Assembly: GCF_003202035.1 (NCBI RefSeq)
Contig: NZ_QJKC01000003.1
Span: 186,001-250,000 of the forward strand
Direction: 5' to 3'
DNA: 64,000 nt
DNA from: Aquitalea magnusonii
Lineage (GTDB): Bacteria > Pseudomonadota > Gammaproteobacteria > Burkholderiales > Chromobacteriaceae
Shown here: positions 1 through 9,735 of the stretch, piece by piece
Layout of the letters: each line of letters opens with the position of its first letter
Numbering within the stretch: position 1 is the stretch's first letter
Notes under the pieces: model-generated
Told to the model about the DNA's origin: nothing
Seen by the model: only the letters and a program-made list of their open reading frames with translations
Databases searched by the model: none
Program-made: the position numbers and the translations under genes

Positions 1-673
1 AAAACAGGCCGGTGGCCTTGCCCGGCTTGGGCTTGGCGGAAATATCCACCGCAATGACGAAATCCGCCCCCATCTCGCGCGCTGCCGATACCGGCACCGG
101 GCTGACCAGGCCGCCATCGACATAGCGCTTGCCACCGATCACCACCGGCAGGAAGACATTGGGGATGCTGGCCGAGGCGCGCACGGCCTGGCCGGTATTG
201 CCCATGCGGAACACCACTTTCTGGCCGGAGTCCAGCTCGGTGGCGACAATGCCCAGGCGGCGCGGCAGTTTTTCGATGGGCCGGTTGCCCAGCTGGGTGT
301 TGATATAGGCTTCCAGCTTCTCGCCCTTGAGGAAGCCCTTGGTGGACAGCGTCCAGTCGGTGAGTTCGGATTCGTCCAGCTGCATGGCCTTGGCTTGCAG
401 TTGCATGCCGTTCAGGCCGGAAGCATACAGGCTGCCCACCACGCTGCCGGCACTGGTGCCGGTGATGATGTCCGGCACGATGCCATTGGCTTCCAGCATC
501 TTGATCACACCGACATGGGCAAAGCCCTTGGCCGCCCCGCCGCCCAGCGCCAGCGCGATACGGGGCTTGACCGGGACTTTCGGGGGAGTGATTTCGGTTT
601 TGGGTTGGGTCAGGGTACAGGCGGCCAGCAGCAACAGCAGGCTGGCCGGAGCCAGGCGGCGTAGGAATGTCAT
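1..673 (-). CDS. Patatin-like phospholipase lipoprotein (RssA type), 3' end cut by window
   Basis: The 224 visible codons start at ATG 673 and the frame is still open at the window edge. The N-terminus has a lipoprotein signal ending LLLLLAAC, so the protein is probably anchored in an envelope membrane. The patatin landmarks are all present: a glycine-rich oxyanion loop GGGAAKGFAHVG, the nucleophile elbow GTSAGS (GxSxG) and the catalytic-dyad motif DGG. The family hydrolyses acyl esters such as phospholipids; the substrate here is unknown. It lies 51 bp after the GNAT gene on the same strand and may be the last gene of the biotin transcript. The call is secure at family level only. Confidence 0.88.
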   Translation of the reverse strand, partial: MTFLRRLAPASLLLLLAACTLTQPKTEITPPKVPVKPRIALALGGGAAKGFAHVGVIKMLEANGIVPDIITGTSAGSVVGSLYASGLNGMQLQAKAMQLDESELTDWTLSTKGFLKGEKLEAYINTQLGNRPIEKLPRRLGIVATELDSGQKVVFRMGNTGQAVRASASIPNVFLPVVIGGKRYVDGGLVSPVPVSAAREMGADFVIAVDISAKPKPGKATGLF

Positions 674-724
674 GATGGATTGAATAAGTAGTGACGGGGT
701 TGGGAGCGTATAGGGCTCGTTTGA

Positions 725-1267
725 TTATTGCGGCGCAACATGGTTCCCCTCACCCGTGTCTGCCAGCAGGAAAACATGATTGAGATGGCGCTCGCCCTCC
801 AGCTCGAAAAAGCAATCAGCCCCCTGTTGCAGACCGAGGTGCCGGTAAAAACCCAGGGCCCGCTGATTGCCGTGAAACACGCTCAACCACAAGCCGTGGT
901 AACCCAGCTGGCCGGCCAGTTGCAAGCTGGCTGACAGTAAACACCGTCCCAGCCCCTGCCCGGCAAAGCGCGGCATGACATAAAGCGTGGCCAACTCGGC
1001 CTGCCAGGCCGGCTCTCCAGGGCAGGCGGCAGCCTCTTGCAGCAAGGCATAGGCCAGTAGATGGCCATCACGCTCCAACAGCAGGATGTGCTGTTGCGGG
1101 TCGGCCAGCTTGTCCAGAAACACCTGCGGGGTAAAACTGGCTTGCACATAACGCGCCAGTGCCGGACGGATGCCTGCGCTGGCATAGGTATCCAGCCATA
1201 CCAGGCTGGCCAGTGCCGCCAGGCATGCGGCGTCTTCCGACCGTGCTGGCCGCAGGCGGTCAGTCAT
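725..1267 (-). CDS. GNAT-family N-acetyltransferase
   Basis: A 180-residue protein with a complete GNAT fold. The acetyl-CoA-binding segment (motif A) reads YVMPRFAGQGLGRCLL at about residues 95-112, and the following helix and strand carry NQRALGFYRHLGL, a typical motif B. The family transfers an acetyl group from acetyl-CoA to an amine; the acceptor cannot be read from sequence. The start is 7 bp downstream of the bioC stop on the same strand, so it is probably co-transcribed with bioC. A role in biotin synthesis is not implied, because GNAT genes often ride in unrelated operons. Confidence 0.85.
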   Translation of the reverse strand: MTDRLRPARSEDAACLAALASLVWLDTYASAGIRPALARYVQASFTPQVFLDKLADPQQHILLLERDGHLLAYALLQEAAACPGEPAWQAELATLYVMPRFAGQGLGRCLLSASLQLAGQLGYHGLWLSVFHGNQRALGFYRHLGLQQGADCFFELEGERHLNHVFLLADTGEGNHVAPQ

Positions 1268-1274
1268 TGTCGTA

Positions 1275-2189
1275 TCAGACCTTGCCCGGCCAGCTGCCCG
1301 GTTTGACGAATTCGATCACCTGCCGGCCATCCGGCAGCGTATTGCCCTTTTTCTTCAGCGTACTTTTCCAGGCATGGCCATAGACCACTTCATAGGTGGC
1401 GGGCAGCGTGCCGTCGCGCCGTCGTGTTTCGTAATTGGCCTCGACCCGGCGCCAGGCCTGCTTGCCCATCAGGCCACGGTTGCGGTCGCGGGTGGCATTG
1501 TGCGCGCCAATGGCTTTCAGGTCGTGCATCACGTCGCGCACCTTGTCGTAGGTGAGCACGATCTTGTCCATGTCCATCACCGGCTCGGCAAAGCCGACGC
1601 GCATCAGCGCATCGCCCAGGTCGTGCATGTCGATGAACTGGTTGACGTGGGTGGCCTGGTCCACGCCACCAAAGGCTTCGCGCAGTTCGAACAGGGTGTC
1701 CGGGCCCAGCGTGGAAAACATCAGCATGCCGTCCGGCTTGAGTACGCGCTCGAATTCGCTGAACACGCTGTCCGGAATATTCACCCACTGGATGGTGAGA
1801 TTGGACCAGATCATGTCCACGCTATTGTCGGCCAGCGGCAGCCTTTCCACATCGGCACACACCTGCCAGGGCTGGCTGCGCTTGAACAGTTTTTTCAGCA
1901 GGCCGTCGCCGGCGCGTTGACGCTCGCGCGAGGCGCACAGCATGGCGTGGGCCAGATCCAGCTCCACCACCTGCGCCTCCGGATACTGGGCGCGCAGCTG
2001 GGCCGCGCCATAACCGGTGCCGGTGCCGGCATCCAGAATCACTTGTGGCTGATGCTTGATATAGGACAGGCGCTCGGCCATGCGGTCGGACACTTCACGC
2101 TGCAACACGGCGGCGGAGTCGTAACTGCTGGCGGCGCGCTCGAAAGAGGCGCGGATACGGGCTTTGTCGGTGTAAAACGCTTCGCTCAT
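1275..2189 (-). CDS. bioC: Malonyl-[acyl-carrier protein] O-methyltransferase BioC
   Basis: BioC methylates malonyl-ACP so that fatty acid synthesis can build the pimeloyl chain of biotin. The 304-residue protein starts MSEAFYTDKARIRASFERAA, a typical BioC N-terminus. The class I SAM-binding motif is LDAGTGTGYGAAQL, with an acidic strand end VVELDLAHAML. Start ATG 2189 overlaps the bioH stop by four bases (ATGA), which fixes the start and implies translational coupling. The open frame reaches further upstream, but only inside bioH. It is about 50 residues longer than the E. coli protein. Placement with bioH, bioF and bioB supports the call. Confidence 0.93.
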   Translation of the reverse strand: MSEAFYTDKARIRASFERAASSYDSAAVLQREVSDRMAERLSYIKHQPQVILDAGTGTGYGAAQLRAQYPEAQVVELDLAHAMLCASRERQRAGDGLLKKLFKRSQPWQVCADVERLPLADNSVDMIWSNLTIQWVNIPDSVFSEFERVLKPDGMLMFSTLGPDTLFELREAFGGVDQATHVNQFIDMHDLGDALMRVGFAEPVMDMDKIVLTYDKVRDVMHDLKAIGAHNATRDRNRGLMGKQAWRRVEANYETRRRDGTLPATYEVVYGHAWKSTLKKKGNTLPDGRQVIEFVKPGSWPGKV

Positions 2190-2950
2190 GCGGAGGCTTC
2201 CAGATGCTGGGCCAGCTTGGCGACAAATTCGTCCTGGTGGGACAAAAATGGCGCGTGCGAAGCCTGGGTGAATTCGTGCAGGGTGGCATCGGCCAGGGCA
2301 GACTGCAGCCAGCGGCCGGCACCGATGGGGGTGATGGCATCGCGCACCCCGTAAAACAGTGCCACCGGACAATGAATCTGGCCGGCCAGCGCACGCGCAT
2401 CGGCCTCCAGCAATAATTCGAGTGCCGGCAGCAGGCCTTGCGGCCGGCCGTGGGAAAACAGCTGCTCACGCACCGCCTTGACGGTATCGCGCGCCGCGGG
2501 CGCCCCCATCATCTGCAGGGCGAGGAAGCGCTCCAGCGTTTGCTCGAAGGCCCCTTCCAGGCTGGCCCCCACCGCTTCGATGGCAGCGCGCTGCTGGGCG
2601 TGTGGCCAGCTGTCGTCGCGCACGAAGCGCGGGCTGGTGGACACCAGCGCCAGGCTCTTGATCTTGTCGGGATGGCGGGCTGCCCAGTGCTGGGCAATCA
2701 GGCCGCCCAGCGACCAGCCGACAACTTGTACCGGAAAGGGGAATTGGGCATCAACCAGGTCGGCCACTGCGTCGGCATCAAAGCGCGCCAAAGGGGCGGA
2801 TGCACCATGGCCGGGCAGATCGACCAGATGCACGCAATAGTGCGCGGCCAGCACGTCGGCCACACGGTCGAATACGCCGCCATGCAGGCCCCAGCCATGC
2901 AGCATTACCACGTCCGGGCCACGGCCGCGGCTTTCAACAAACAGAGTCAT
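2186..2950 (-). CDS. bioH: Pimeloyl-[acyl-carrier protein] methyl ester esterase BioH
   Basis: BioH removes the methyl ester placed by BioC once the pimeloyl chain is complete. The 254-residue alpha/beta hydrolase has the HGWGLHGG oxyanion region near residue 18, the nucleophile Ser80 in GWSLGG, the acid in GVRDAITP and the histidine in SHAPFLSH. I chose ATG 2950; an in-frame TTG six bases upstream is possible, and neither has a strong ribosome-binding site. The 3' end overlaps bioC by four bases. It begins 76 bp after the stop of the GGDEF/EAL gene. Confidence 0.93.
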   Translation of the reverse strand: MTLFVESRGRGPDVVMLHGWGLHGGVFDRVADVLAAHYCVHLVDLPGHGASAPLARFDADAVADLVDAQFPFPVQVVGWSLGGLIAQHWAARHPDKIKSLALVSTSPRFVRDDSWPHAQQRAAIEAVGASLEGAFEQTLERFLALQMMGAPAARDTVKAVREQLFSHGRPQGLLPALELLLEADARALAGQIHCPVALFYGVRDAITPIGAGRWLQSALADATLHEFTQASHAPFLSHQDEFVAKLAQHLEASA

Positions 2951-3026
2951 GGGCAATCAAATGGGGGAGAAAGGTGGTTTTCGCAAGAGCGCGCAGCGAA
3001 AGAAAGCCGCCGCGCGGGCTGCCGGC

Positions 3027-5870
3027 TCAGGCGGCACGGCGAAACTCCTGCACAAAGCGCGCCAGCCGTTCCCAGTCGATGGCGTCAGCCGGGGCCGGGG
3101 CGGCAAAGTAATAACCCTGCAATTTGCCACAGCCCATCTCTTGCAAGCGCGCCAGCTGGGCAGCGGTTTCCACGCCTTCGGCCACCACGTCCAGCCCCAA
3201 AGCCTGCGCCAGCGCCAGGATGGCACGCACGATGGCAAACGCTTCTTCCTTGCGGTCGACATCAAACACAAAGCTCTGGTCTATTTTCAGCACATCGAAA
3301 CGGTAGCGGTGCAGATAGGACAGCGCGGAATAACCGGTGCCGAAATCGTCCAGCGCCAGCTTGACGCCCAGATCATGCAGGGCATGCATCACGGTGGCGG
3401 CGATGTCCGGCACGTCGATCAGCGCGCTTTCGGTGATTTCCAGATGCAGGATGGCGGCTGGCAGCTGGTAGCTGTCGATGATGTCGCGCATCCACGCCAC
3501 CAGTTCCGGGTCGTGGAAATTGGCGGAGGACAGATTGATATGCAGGGCGATGTCCGGCGATACCCGCGCCTCGTCCAGCCACCGCCGCAGCTGGCGGCAG
3601 GCGGCATTGATCATGTAGCGGTCGACACGGGTGATCAGCCCGCTTTCCTCGGCCATGGGCAGGAATAGCGCCGGCGAAATCAGGCCGCGCAGCGGATGCT
3701 GCCAGCGCACCAGTGATTCGAAACCCACCAGCTCGCCACTGTTGGCATCGATAAAGGGCTGGAAATAGGGCTGCAGCTGGTCGTCGACCTCCAGCGCCCG
3801 GCGCAATTCGCTTTCCAGCGCCAACTGGTCGGCCTGATTGATGCGCAACTGGTGGTTGAACACGGTATAACCCTGCCGGCCCTGCTGCTTGGTGCAGTAC
3901 ATGGCATGGTCGGCATCGCGCAGCAGCTCTTCTGCCTTGTGATAATGCTCGCGGTCGGCCAGCACCACGCCGACACTGGCGGTGGAGAAGACTTCACGTC
4001 CGGCCAGGATCACCGGCCGCTCGAATTCGCTGACGATGCGCCGGGCGATCAGCTCGCAGCCCTCCAGCGTTTCGGTCCCGAACAGCAGCACCGCGAATTC
4101 GTCGCCCCCCAGCCGGGCCAGGAAATCGTAATGACGCAGGCAGGAGCGAATGCGCGCACCGGCCTCGAACAGCAGATGATCGCCCGCCAGATGGCCCAGC
4201 GTGTCATTCACCAGCTTGAAGCGGTCCAGATCGATAAAGATCACGCTGAAGCGGGCACCATTGCCCGCCACATAGCCTTCCCAGGCGCGGCGCAGGGTCT
4301 TGGCAAAGTAATTGCGGTTGGGCAGCTTGGTCAGGGGATCGTGCAGGCTGTCGAACTCCAGCTGGGCATTGACCGCATCCAGCTCACTGGTACGTTCGCG
4401 CACCCGCTGTTCCAGCTCGGCATAGGCGTTTTGCAATTCCTGCATGGCCCGTACCCGCGCCAGTGCCGTGCCGATATTGTTGGCAACGAACTCCAGCACT
4501 TCCTGATCGCGATAGCTGTAGATCACTTCTTCCTGATAGCTGTGTACCGACAGCACCCCCAGCAACTCGTGTCCGCAATACAGCGGCACCCCCAGCCAGC
4601 TGTACAGCGCCGGCCCGGCGCCATCGGCAGACGGCAGTTGCGGATTGAGTCGATCCAGCAAAAGCGCCCGGCCACTGTGCAGCACCTGCTCGACATGGCC
4701 CTTGCCCGGCCGGCGGGGTTTGGCCGCCGCTTGCTGTTCGTCGGAGCAATAGGGAAAACTCAGCAGGTCGTTCTCCATGCTGTACAGCGCCACCTGGCAG
4801 TTGCGGGCAGCCACCAGCTCCATCAGCAGCCGGTGCACGCCGGCCAGAAAGGCTTCCAGCGACAGGCTGGTATTGGACAGGTCGGCGATGCGGAACAATA
4901 CATCCTGAAAGCGCTCGGCCCGCTTGCGTTCGGACACTTCGGAGCGCAAGCGGGCATTCACCCCTTCCAGCTCGCAGGTACGCAGCCAGACCTGGCGCTC
5001 CAGCTGGCTGCGGTAGAGCATGCGGTCCAGCGCATAGCCGACATGGCGGGCAACAAACAGAAACAGCGTCTGCTCGGCCGAGGTGCAGGGCGCCTGTTCG
5101 GCATAGAACTGCATGACCGCAGCGCCGATGACGCTGTTATTGGCATTGCTCAGCGGCGCCCCCATCCACAGCTCCGGCACCGGACCTTCCAGCACCAGTT
5201 GTTCCTGGGCGCAGATTTCCAGCAGCCGGGCACGGGTCAGCACCAGGGGCTTGCCCAGACGCATCAGCCAGGCGGTCAGCGAGCGTTCGCTCTGACTGGC
5301 GGAAAACAGTTGTTCGGGGGAAGGTGGGGCCGGGTCCAGCTGATCGGCGTAAAAAGGGTAGTGCAGGCTGCTGGCCTGCTCGTCGTACAGTGCAATATAG
5401 AAATTGCGGGCATCCATCAGCCGCATCAGCAAGCGGTGCAGCTTGGGCAGCATGTCATCCAACGCGCTGCATTCACTGGGCAGCTGGCTGATTTCCAGCA
5501 GGGTTTCATTCATCACCCGCGCCTGGGACTGCTCGGAGTGCTGACGGGCGCTCAACAGATGCCCGGTCAGCAGCGAGGCAATCGCCGCGGTATTCTCCGG
5601 CACCTTGCCACGCCAGACCAGCCAGCCGATCAGCTCGCCCTGCACGGACAAGGGCATGGCTCCGCCATCCGGCCCGGGGAGTCGTCCCGCAGACAGGGCC
5701 GCCGCCGGTGTCAAGGTGTCCGCCATCCCCAGCGTGGCCAGCAGCTGCCATGTCGTCCCCACCAGCGCCCAGACGGCTGCGGCAGCAGGTTCGCCCCGCT
5801 GGCGCAGCAGGGACAAGGCAGTTTCAGCAGCCTCTTGCTGGGAGGACAGATAATCAGCCGTACTCTTCAT
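3027..5870 (-). CDS. GAF-GAF-GGDEF-EAL bifunctional cyclic-di-GMP protein
   Basis: A 947-residue cytoplasmic signalling protein with no membrane segment visible. There are two GAF-like sensor regions (about residues 130-285 and 335-480), a coiled-coil linker, a GGDEF domain with intact GGDEF at 588-592, and an EAL domain with ESL (a permitted ExL variant) at 718-720. The GGDEF domain has an inhibitory I-site RHYD five residues before the motif. The EAL domain keeps EITESALID, DDFGTGYSALSYL, LKIDQSFV and AEGVET. Both synthesis and breakdown of c-di-GMP are therefore possible; which dominates cannot be told. It sits between bioF and bioH on the same strand, with 64 and 76 bp gaps. Confidence 0.93.
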   Translation of the reverse strand: MKSTADYLSSQQEAAETALSLLRQRGEPAAAAVWALVGTTWQLLATLGMADTLTPAAALSAGRLPGPDGGAMPLSVQGELIGWLVWRGKVPENTAAIASLLTGHLLSARQHSEQSQARVMNETLLEISQLPSECSALDDMLPKLHRLLMRLMDARNFYIALYDEQASSLHYPFYADQLDPAPPSPEQLFSASQSERSLTAWLMRLGKPLVLTRARLLEICAQEQLVLEGPVPELWMGAPLSNANNSVIGAAVMQFYAEQAPCTSAEQTLFLFVARHVGYALDRMLYRSQLERQVWLRTCELEGVNARLRSEVSERKRAERFQDVLFRIADLSNTSLSLEAFLAGVHRLLMELVAARNCQVALYSMENDLLSFPYCSDEQQAAAKPRRPGKGHVEQVLHSGRALLLDRLNPQLPSADGAGPALYSWLGVPLYCGHELLGVLSVHSYQEEVIYSYRDQEVLEFVANNIGTALARVRAMQELQNAYAELEQRVRERTSELDAVNAQLEFDSLHDPLTKLPNRNYFAKTLRRAWEGYVAGNGARFSVIFIDLDRFKLVNDTLGHLAGDHLLFEAGARIRSCLRHYDFLARLGGDEFAVLLFGTETLEGCELIARRIVSEFERPVILAGREVFSTASVGVVLADREHYHKAEELLRDADHAMYCTKQQGRQGYTVFNHQLRINQADQLALESELRRALEVDDQLQPYFQPFIDANSGELVGFESLVRWQHPLRGLISPALFLPMAEESGLITRVDRYMINAACRQLRRWLDEARVSPDIALHINLSSANFHDPELVAWMRDIIDSYQLPAAILHLEITESALIDVPDIAATVMHALHDLGVKLALDDFGTGYSALSYLHRYRFDVLKIDQSFVFDVDRKEEAFAIVRAILALAQALGLDVVAEGVETAAQLARLQEMGCGKLQGYYFAAPAPADAIDWERLARFVQEFRRAA

Positions 5871-5934
5871 GTCATTATCGTAGTATGAGTTAGCCGGAAA
5901 TTCCGGTCATGCTACGAACAGACGCAGCCATCCC

Positions 5935-7089
5935 CTATGGCTGCATTGCTTGCACCATACAGTCCAGCAAAGCCTCCAGCTGGTCCTGCGTATGGGCTGC
6001 CGACAATGTCAGGCGCAAACGTGCCGTTCCCTCAGGGACGGTGGGCGGCCGTATCGCAGGCACCCAGAATCCACGCTCCTTCAACTGTGCGGCCAGCAAC
6101 AATGCCTGCTCGTTCCTACCAATGATAATGGGTTGGATCGGGGTGCGGGATGCCATCAGCGGAAAATTTACCTCCGACAAGCCTTCCCTCAGCCGGCTCA
6201 CGCTCTGCTGCAAGCGGTGCCGACGCCACGGCTCGTCCGCCATCAGCCGCAGACTGGCCAGCACCGCGGCGGCCAGCGCCGGCGGTTGGGCGGTAGTGAA
6301 AATATAACTGCGAGCCGTGTTGACCAGCCATGCAATCAACTGGCTGCTCGCCGCGACAAAGGCCCCGGCCACGCCAGCCGCCTTGCCAAGAGTGGCCATA
6401 TAGATCAGCCGCTCTCCGTGCAAACCCTGTTCCACTGCCGATCCACGGCCATCGCCCAGCACGCCGAATCCATGTGCATCATCAATGTACAGCCACGCAT
6501 CGTACTTATCGGCAAGATCCTGCAACTTCTTTAGCGGTGCTTCATCGCCGTCCATGCTGTACACCGCATCCACGGCAATCAGCCGGGTACGGGCCGGGGT
6601 GCTGGCCAGCAATTGCTCCAGCTGCTGCAGGTCGTTATGGCGGAAACGGCGGAAAGTGGCCCGCGACAGCAGACAGGCATCATTCAGTGAAGCGTGGTTG
6701 AGCTTGTCGGCAAACACGGCATCGCCCCGCCCCACCAGGCTGGTGATCACCGCCTGGTTGGCGGCATAGCCGGAGCTGAACAGCAAGGCCGCCTCGCGAC
6801 CACAAAATGCCGCCAGCGCCTCTTCGGCTTCTTGGTGAATGGCAAAGTGCCCGGCGACCAGGTGCGAGGCGCCTCCCCCGACCCCCCAGCGCAGCATGGC
6901 CTCGCGAGCGGCTTCGATCAGCTGCGGGTGGTTGGCCAGTCCCAGATAGTCATTGCTGGCGAAGGCAATGTAGCGTTTGCCCTCGATGATCATCGCGCAG
7001 GATTGTGGCGTTTCCACGATATGACGCTGGCGAAAACGGTGCTGCTGCTGCAATTCCAGCAGTGCCGCGGAAAGGTCCTGGGAGCGCAT
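5935..7089 (-). CDS. bioF: 8-amino-7-oxononanoate synthase BioF
   Basis: This PLP enzyme condenses pimeloyl-ACP (or -CoA) with L-alanine to give 8-amino-7-oxononanoate, the first committed ring-building step of biotin. The 384 residues equal the E. coli length when translation starts at ATG 7089 (MRSQDLSAALLE), preceded by GGAAAA. The open frame runs 24 codons further but that part does not resemble BioF. Seen in the sequence: SNDYLGLANHP, the histidine-glycine cofactor motif DDAHGFGVLG, and the PLP lysine in TLGKAAGVAGAF. It follows bioB by 108 bp. Confidence 0.96.
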   Translation of the reverse strand: MRSQDLSAALLELQQQHRFRQRHIVETPQSCAMIIEGKRYIAFASNDYLGLANHPQLIEAAREAMLRWGVGGGASHLVAGHFAIHQEAEEALAAFCGREAALLFSSGYAANQAVITSLVGRGDAVFADKLNHASLNDACLLSRATFRRFRHNDLQQLEQLLASTPARTRLIAVDAVYSMDGDEAPLKKLQDLADKYDAWLYIDDAHGFGVLGDGRGSAVEQGLHGERLIYMATLGKAAGVAGAFVAASSQLIAWLVNTARSYIFTTAQPPALAAAVLASLRLMADEPWRRHRLQQSVSRLREGLSEVNFPLMASRTPIQPIIIGRNEQALLLAAQLKERGFWVPAIRPPTVPEGTARLRLTLSAAHTQDQLEALLDCMVQAMQP

Positions 7090-7197
7090 GGGGTTTTCCA
7101 GAAAATAATTGCCCTTGGCCGGCGGATTTCGCGAAAAGTATTCCTTATATATACATTTCAAAAATCCGGCCGGACCAGGGCAGAAATGGCCAAGGAT

Positions 7198-8181
7198 TTA
7201 CAGCGGGGACAGGTCCAGTTTTTCCATCAAGAGACGGTCGGCATCCACCTCGGGATTACCGGTGGTCAGCAGCTTGTCGCCGTAGAAAATCGAGTTGGCA
7301 CCCGCCAGGAAACACAGTGCCTGCATCGCCTCCGGCATCTCGCGTCGACCGGCCGAAAGCCGCACATAACTTCTGGGCATGGTGATGCGCGCTACCGCGA
7401 TGGTACGGACAAATTCGGTCCAGTCCAGCGGTTCGGCGCCTTCCAGCGGCGTGCCGCCGACCTTCACCAGATTGTTGATCGGCACCGATTCCGGCTGCGG
7501 CTCCATATTGGCCAGCTGGGCGATCAGGCCGGCACGGTCCTGGCGGGTTTCATTCATGCCGACAATGCCGCCACAGCACACCGACAGCCCCGCCCCGCGC
7601 ACCTTGCCCAGCGTATCCAGGCGGTCCTCGTACTCGCGGGTATGAATGATGTCGCCATATTTGTCCGGTGCGGTGTCCAGATTATGGTTGTAATAGTCCA
7701 GACCGGCCTGTTTCAGTTTTTCAGCCTGCCCGTCCTTTAACAGACCAAAGGTGGCACAGGTCTCCATCCCCAGCGCCTTCACCTCGTTCACCATGCGCAA
7801 GGTCTGCTCCAGGTCGGCATCCTTGGGGCCACGCCAGGCGGCACCCATGCAGAAGCGGCCGGCGCCATTGGCCTTGGCGGTACGCGCCACGGCAATCACC
7901 TCGTCCACCGTCATCATCGGCTGGTTTTCCACCGGCGTGTCGTGATGTACCGATTGCGGACAGTAACCACAGTCTTCCGGGCAGCCACCGGTCTTGATCG
8001 AAACCAGGGTCGACAGCTGCACCTTGGTCGGATCAAAAAACTGGCGATGAATCTCGGCAGCACGAAAAACCACCTCCATGAAGGGCAGGCTGAGCAGTGC
8101 CTCGATTTCCGCCACCGACCAGGTATTGCTCTGTGGATGCGGCGTCGCCGGACGGGAAAACTGGATGGCTTGAGTGGTCAT
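7198..8181 (-). CDS. bioB: Biotin synthase BioB
   Basis: A radical-SAM enzyme that inserts sulfur into dethiobiotin. It has the radical-SAM cluster [10 protein letters not shown] (C-x3-C-x2-C), the YYNHNLDT motif, SGGIVGMNE-like glycine segment (here CGGIVGMNE), and the C-terminal YVRLSAGR and [13 protein letters not shown] segments with the conserved arginine. I chose ATG 8181 ([11 protein letters not shown]), giving 327 residues; an in-frame ATG at 8217 would add 12 residues. It is the first gene of the minus-strand biotin set, divergent from comF. I saw no convincing BirA-type operator upstream. Confidence 0.96.
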   Translation of the reverse strand: MTTQAIQFSRPATPHPQSNTWSVAEIEALLSLPFMEVVFRAAEIHRQFFDPTKVQLSTLVSIKTGGCPEDCGYCPQSVHHDTPVENQPMMTVDEVIAVARTAKANGAGRFCMGAAWRGPKDADLEQTLRMVNEVKALGMETCATFGLLKDGQAEKLKQAGLDYYNHNLDTAPDKYGDIIHTREYEDRLDTLGKVRGAGLSVCCGGIVGMNETRQDRAGLIAQLANMEPQPESVPINNLVKVGGTPLEGAEPLDWTEFVRTIAVARITMPRSYVRLSAGRREMPEAMQALCFLAGANSIFYGDKLLTTGNPEVDADRLLMEKLDLSPL

Positions 8182-8309
8182 GAATGCGCTTTCGTCACTG
8201 GAAAATTCCAATTGCATTTAATGGCTGATGGCAACTGGACAAATGGATAATTTAAGAAAAAAACCGCGTGCGTGAGAGTGTCTGGTCGCAGTCTTGCAGA
8301 GGGGGCATC

Positions 8310-9020
8310 ATGCTGTCAAATATCACCAGACGATTAATTGACAACTGCACAATATTTAATCAATCGTGTTTGTTGTGTAATACACGAAACAGTGAATTCG
8401 GGCTGTGCCGGGGCTGCAAAACCAGCCTGCCCCTGCTGCCGGAGCTGCACTGCCCCATTTGTGCAGAACCAGCAGCCACGGGGGATATCTGCGGCTTTTG
8501 CCTGCGTTCACCCCCCGCTTTTGACGCCCTACACGTTCCCTATCTGTTTGGCTACCCCCTGAATACAATTATTTATGCCATGAAGTACGGAAAACAGCTG
8601 CAACTGACCGGTACACTGGCCGCGCTGATGGCCGAATTTGCCAGAAAAACCGCCATGCGCAGCGATCTGGTACTGGCTGTTCCCTTGTCAAAAGAACGAC
8701 TTGCAGAACGGGGCTTCAATCAGAGCATTCCACTGGCCCAGGCAATCGCTGTTACAATGGAAAGCCGTTTTTCCTCCACACTGTGTTGGCGAAAACGCAA
8801 CACTGTGCCGCAAGCCTCTCTCGGACGTGCCGAAAGACGCCAAAACGTTCGCGATGCATTTGGCGTAAAACAACGTATTGACGGGCTTTCCGTCGCGATT
8901 GTGGACGATGTCGCCACCAGTGGAATGACCCTGTCCGCCCTGGCTGAAAAGCTCAAAAAACAGGGGGCAAAACGGGTCGATGCGTGGGTGCTCTGCAGGG
9001 CATTCTTCCCAAAAACTTGA
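8310..9020 (+). CDS. comF: ComF-family phosphoribosyltransferase-like protein
   Basis: A 236-residue protein with two N-terminal zinc-finger-like cysteine groups (CLLC..C..C and CPIC..C..C) and a C-terminal type I phosphoribosyltransferase fold with the PRPP loop [14 protein letters not shown]. ComF proteins support DNA uptake during transformation; GntX of E. coli is the same family. The start ATG 8310 has AGAGGGGG just upstream. A GTG at 8268 is in frame but lies in an AT-rich leader. Being divergent from bioB is common in proteobacteria. It precedes trmL by 40 bp. Confidence 0.92.
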   Translation: MLSNITRRLIDNCTIFNQSCLLCNTRNSEFGLCRGCKTSLPLLPELHCPICAEPAATGDICGFCLRSPPAFDALHVPYLFGYPLNTIIYAMKYGKQLQLTGTLAALMAEFARKTAMRSDLVLAVPLSKERLAERGFNQSIPLAQAIAVTMESRFSSTLCWRKRNTVPQASLGRAERRQNVRDAFGVKQRIDGLSVAIVDDVATSGMTLSALAEKLKKQGAKRVDAWVLCRAFFPKT

Positions 9021-9060
9021 CCAAGATTTTGATTCTTTGGAACAATCCAGCCAGCCAACG

Positions 9061-9525
9061 ATGTTCACCGTTGTTCTTTTTCAGCCGGAAATCCCGCCCA
9101 ATACGGGCAATGTGATTCGTTTATGTGCCAACACCGGCTGTGAACTGCATCTGGTCAAACCCATGGGTTTTCCCATGGAGGATGCCAAGTTGCGACGAGC
9201 GGGCCTCGACTACCACGAATATGCCCGTGTCGTTGTCCATGAAAACTGGGCTGCCTGTCAGCAGGCCCTGCAAGGACGGCGAATGTTCGCTGCAACCACC
9301 AAAGGCGCCACGCGCCATGACCAGATCTCTTTCCAATCTGGGGACGTACTGCTGTTCGGTCCCGAATCCCGCGGCTTGCCGCCTGAAGTGCTGGAGGATT
9401 TTCCTTCATCACAGAGGATTCGTTTGCCCATGCGCCCCGAATCGAGAAGCCTGAACCTTTCCAATGCCGTTGCAATCACGGTGTTCGAAGCGTGGCGGCA
9501 GATCGGATTTGAAGGAGGCAGCTGA
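9061..9525 (+). CDS. trmL: tRNA (cytidine(34)-2'-O)-methyltransferase TrmL
   Basis: A 154-residue SPOUT methyltransferase that modifies the wobble base of leucine tRNAs. It opens [22 protein letters not shown], typical of TrmL/YibK, and ends with the trefoil-knot motifs [11 protein letters not shown] and [20 protein letters not shown], which hold SAM. The length matches E. coli TrmL (157). The longer frame starting at 8980 overlaps the end of comF and has no family support. The ribosome-binding site is weak. Confidence 0.95.
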   Translation: MFTVVLFQPEIPPNTGNVIRLCANTGCELHLVKPMGFPMEDAKLRRAGLDYHEYARVVVHENWAACQQALQGRRMFAATTKGATRHDQISFQSGDVLLFGPESRGLPPEVLEDFPSSQRIRLPMRPESRSLNLSNAVAITVFEAWRQIGFEGGS

Positions 9526-9735
9526 CAGTTCACAGACCGGCCAACACTAACGGGCCAGCAAGAAACATTGCTGCTGAAGTGAACCAGACTGCAAGCCTGC
9601 ACCCTGCCGCCATCGCGGCAGCGCCGTGACAACACAGGCCAGGCAGTTTTGCTCTTCCAGGCAGGGACTGCACTCGCCAGCCGAGCGCAAGTCGCCAGTG
9701 TTTTTTTGATGTGCCCAACAGCATAAGGGAGGTCT

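Noticed and set aside
3852-5888. 678-codon plus-strand open frame opposite the GAF-GGDEF-EAL gene
   Set aside because: It is the antisense of a gene with clear domains and has a His/Gln-rich composition typical of reverse frames in GC-rich DNA.
5894-5906. Palindrome CCGGAAATTCCGG between bioF and the GGDEF/EAL gene, considered as a terminator splitting the biotin set
   Set aside because: The stem is short and no T-run follows on the minus strand.
8182-8309. Search for a BirA-type biotin operator between bioB and comF
   Set aside because: No sequence resembling the known inverted TTGTAAACC-type operator was found.
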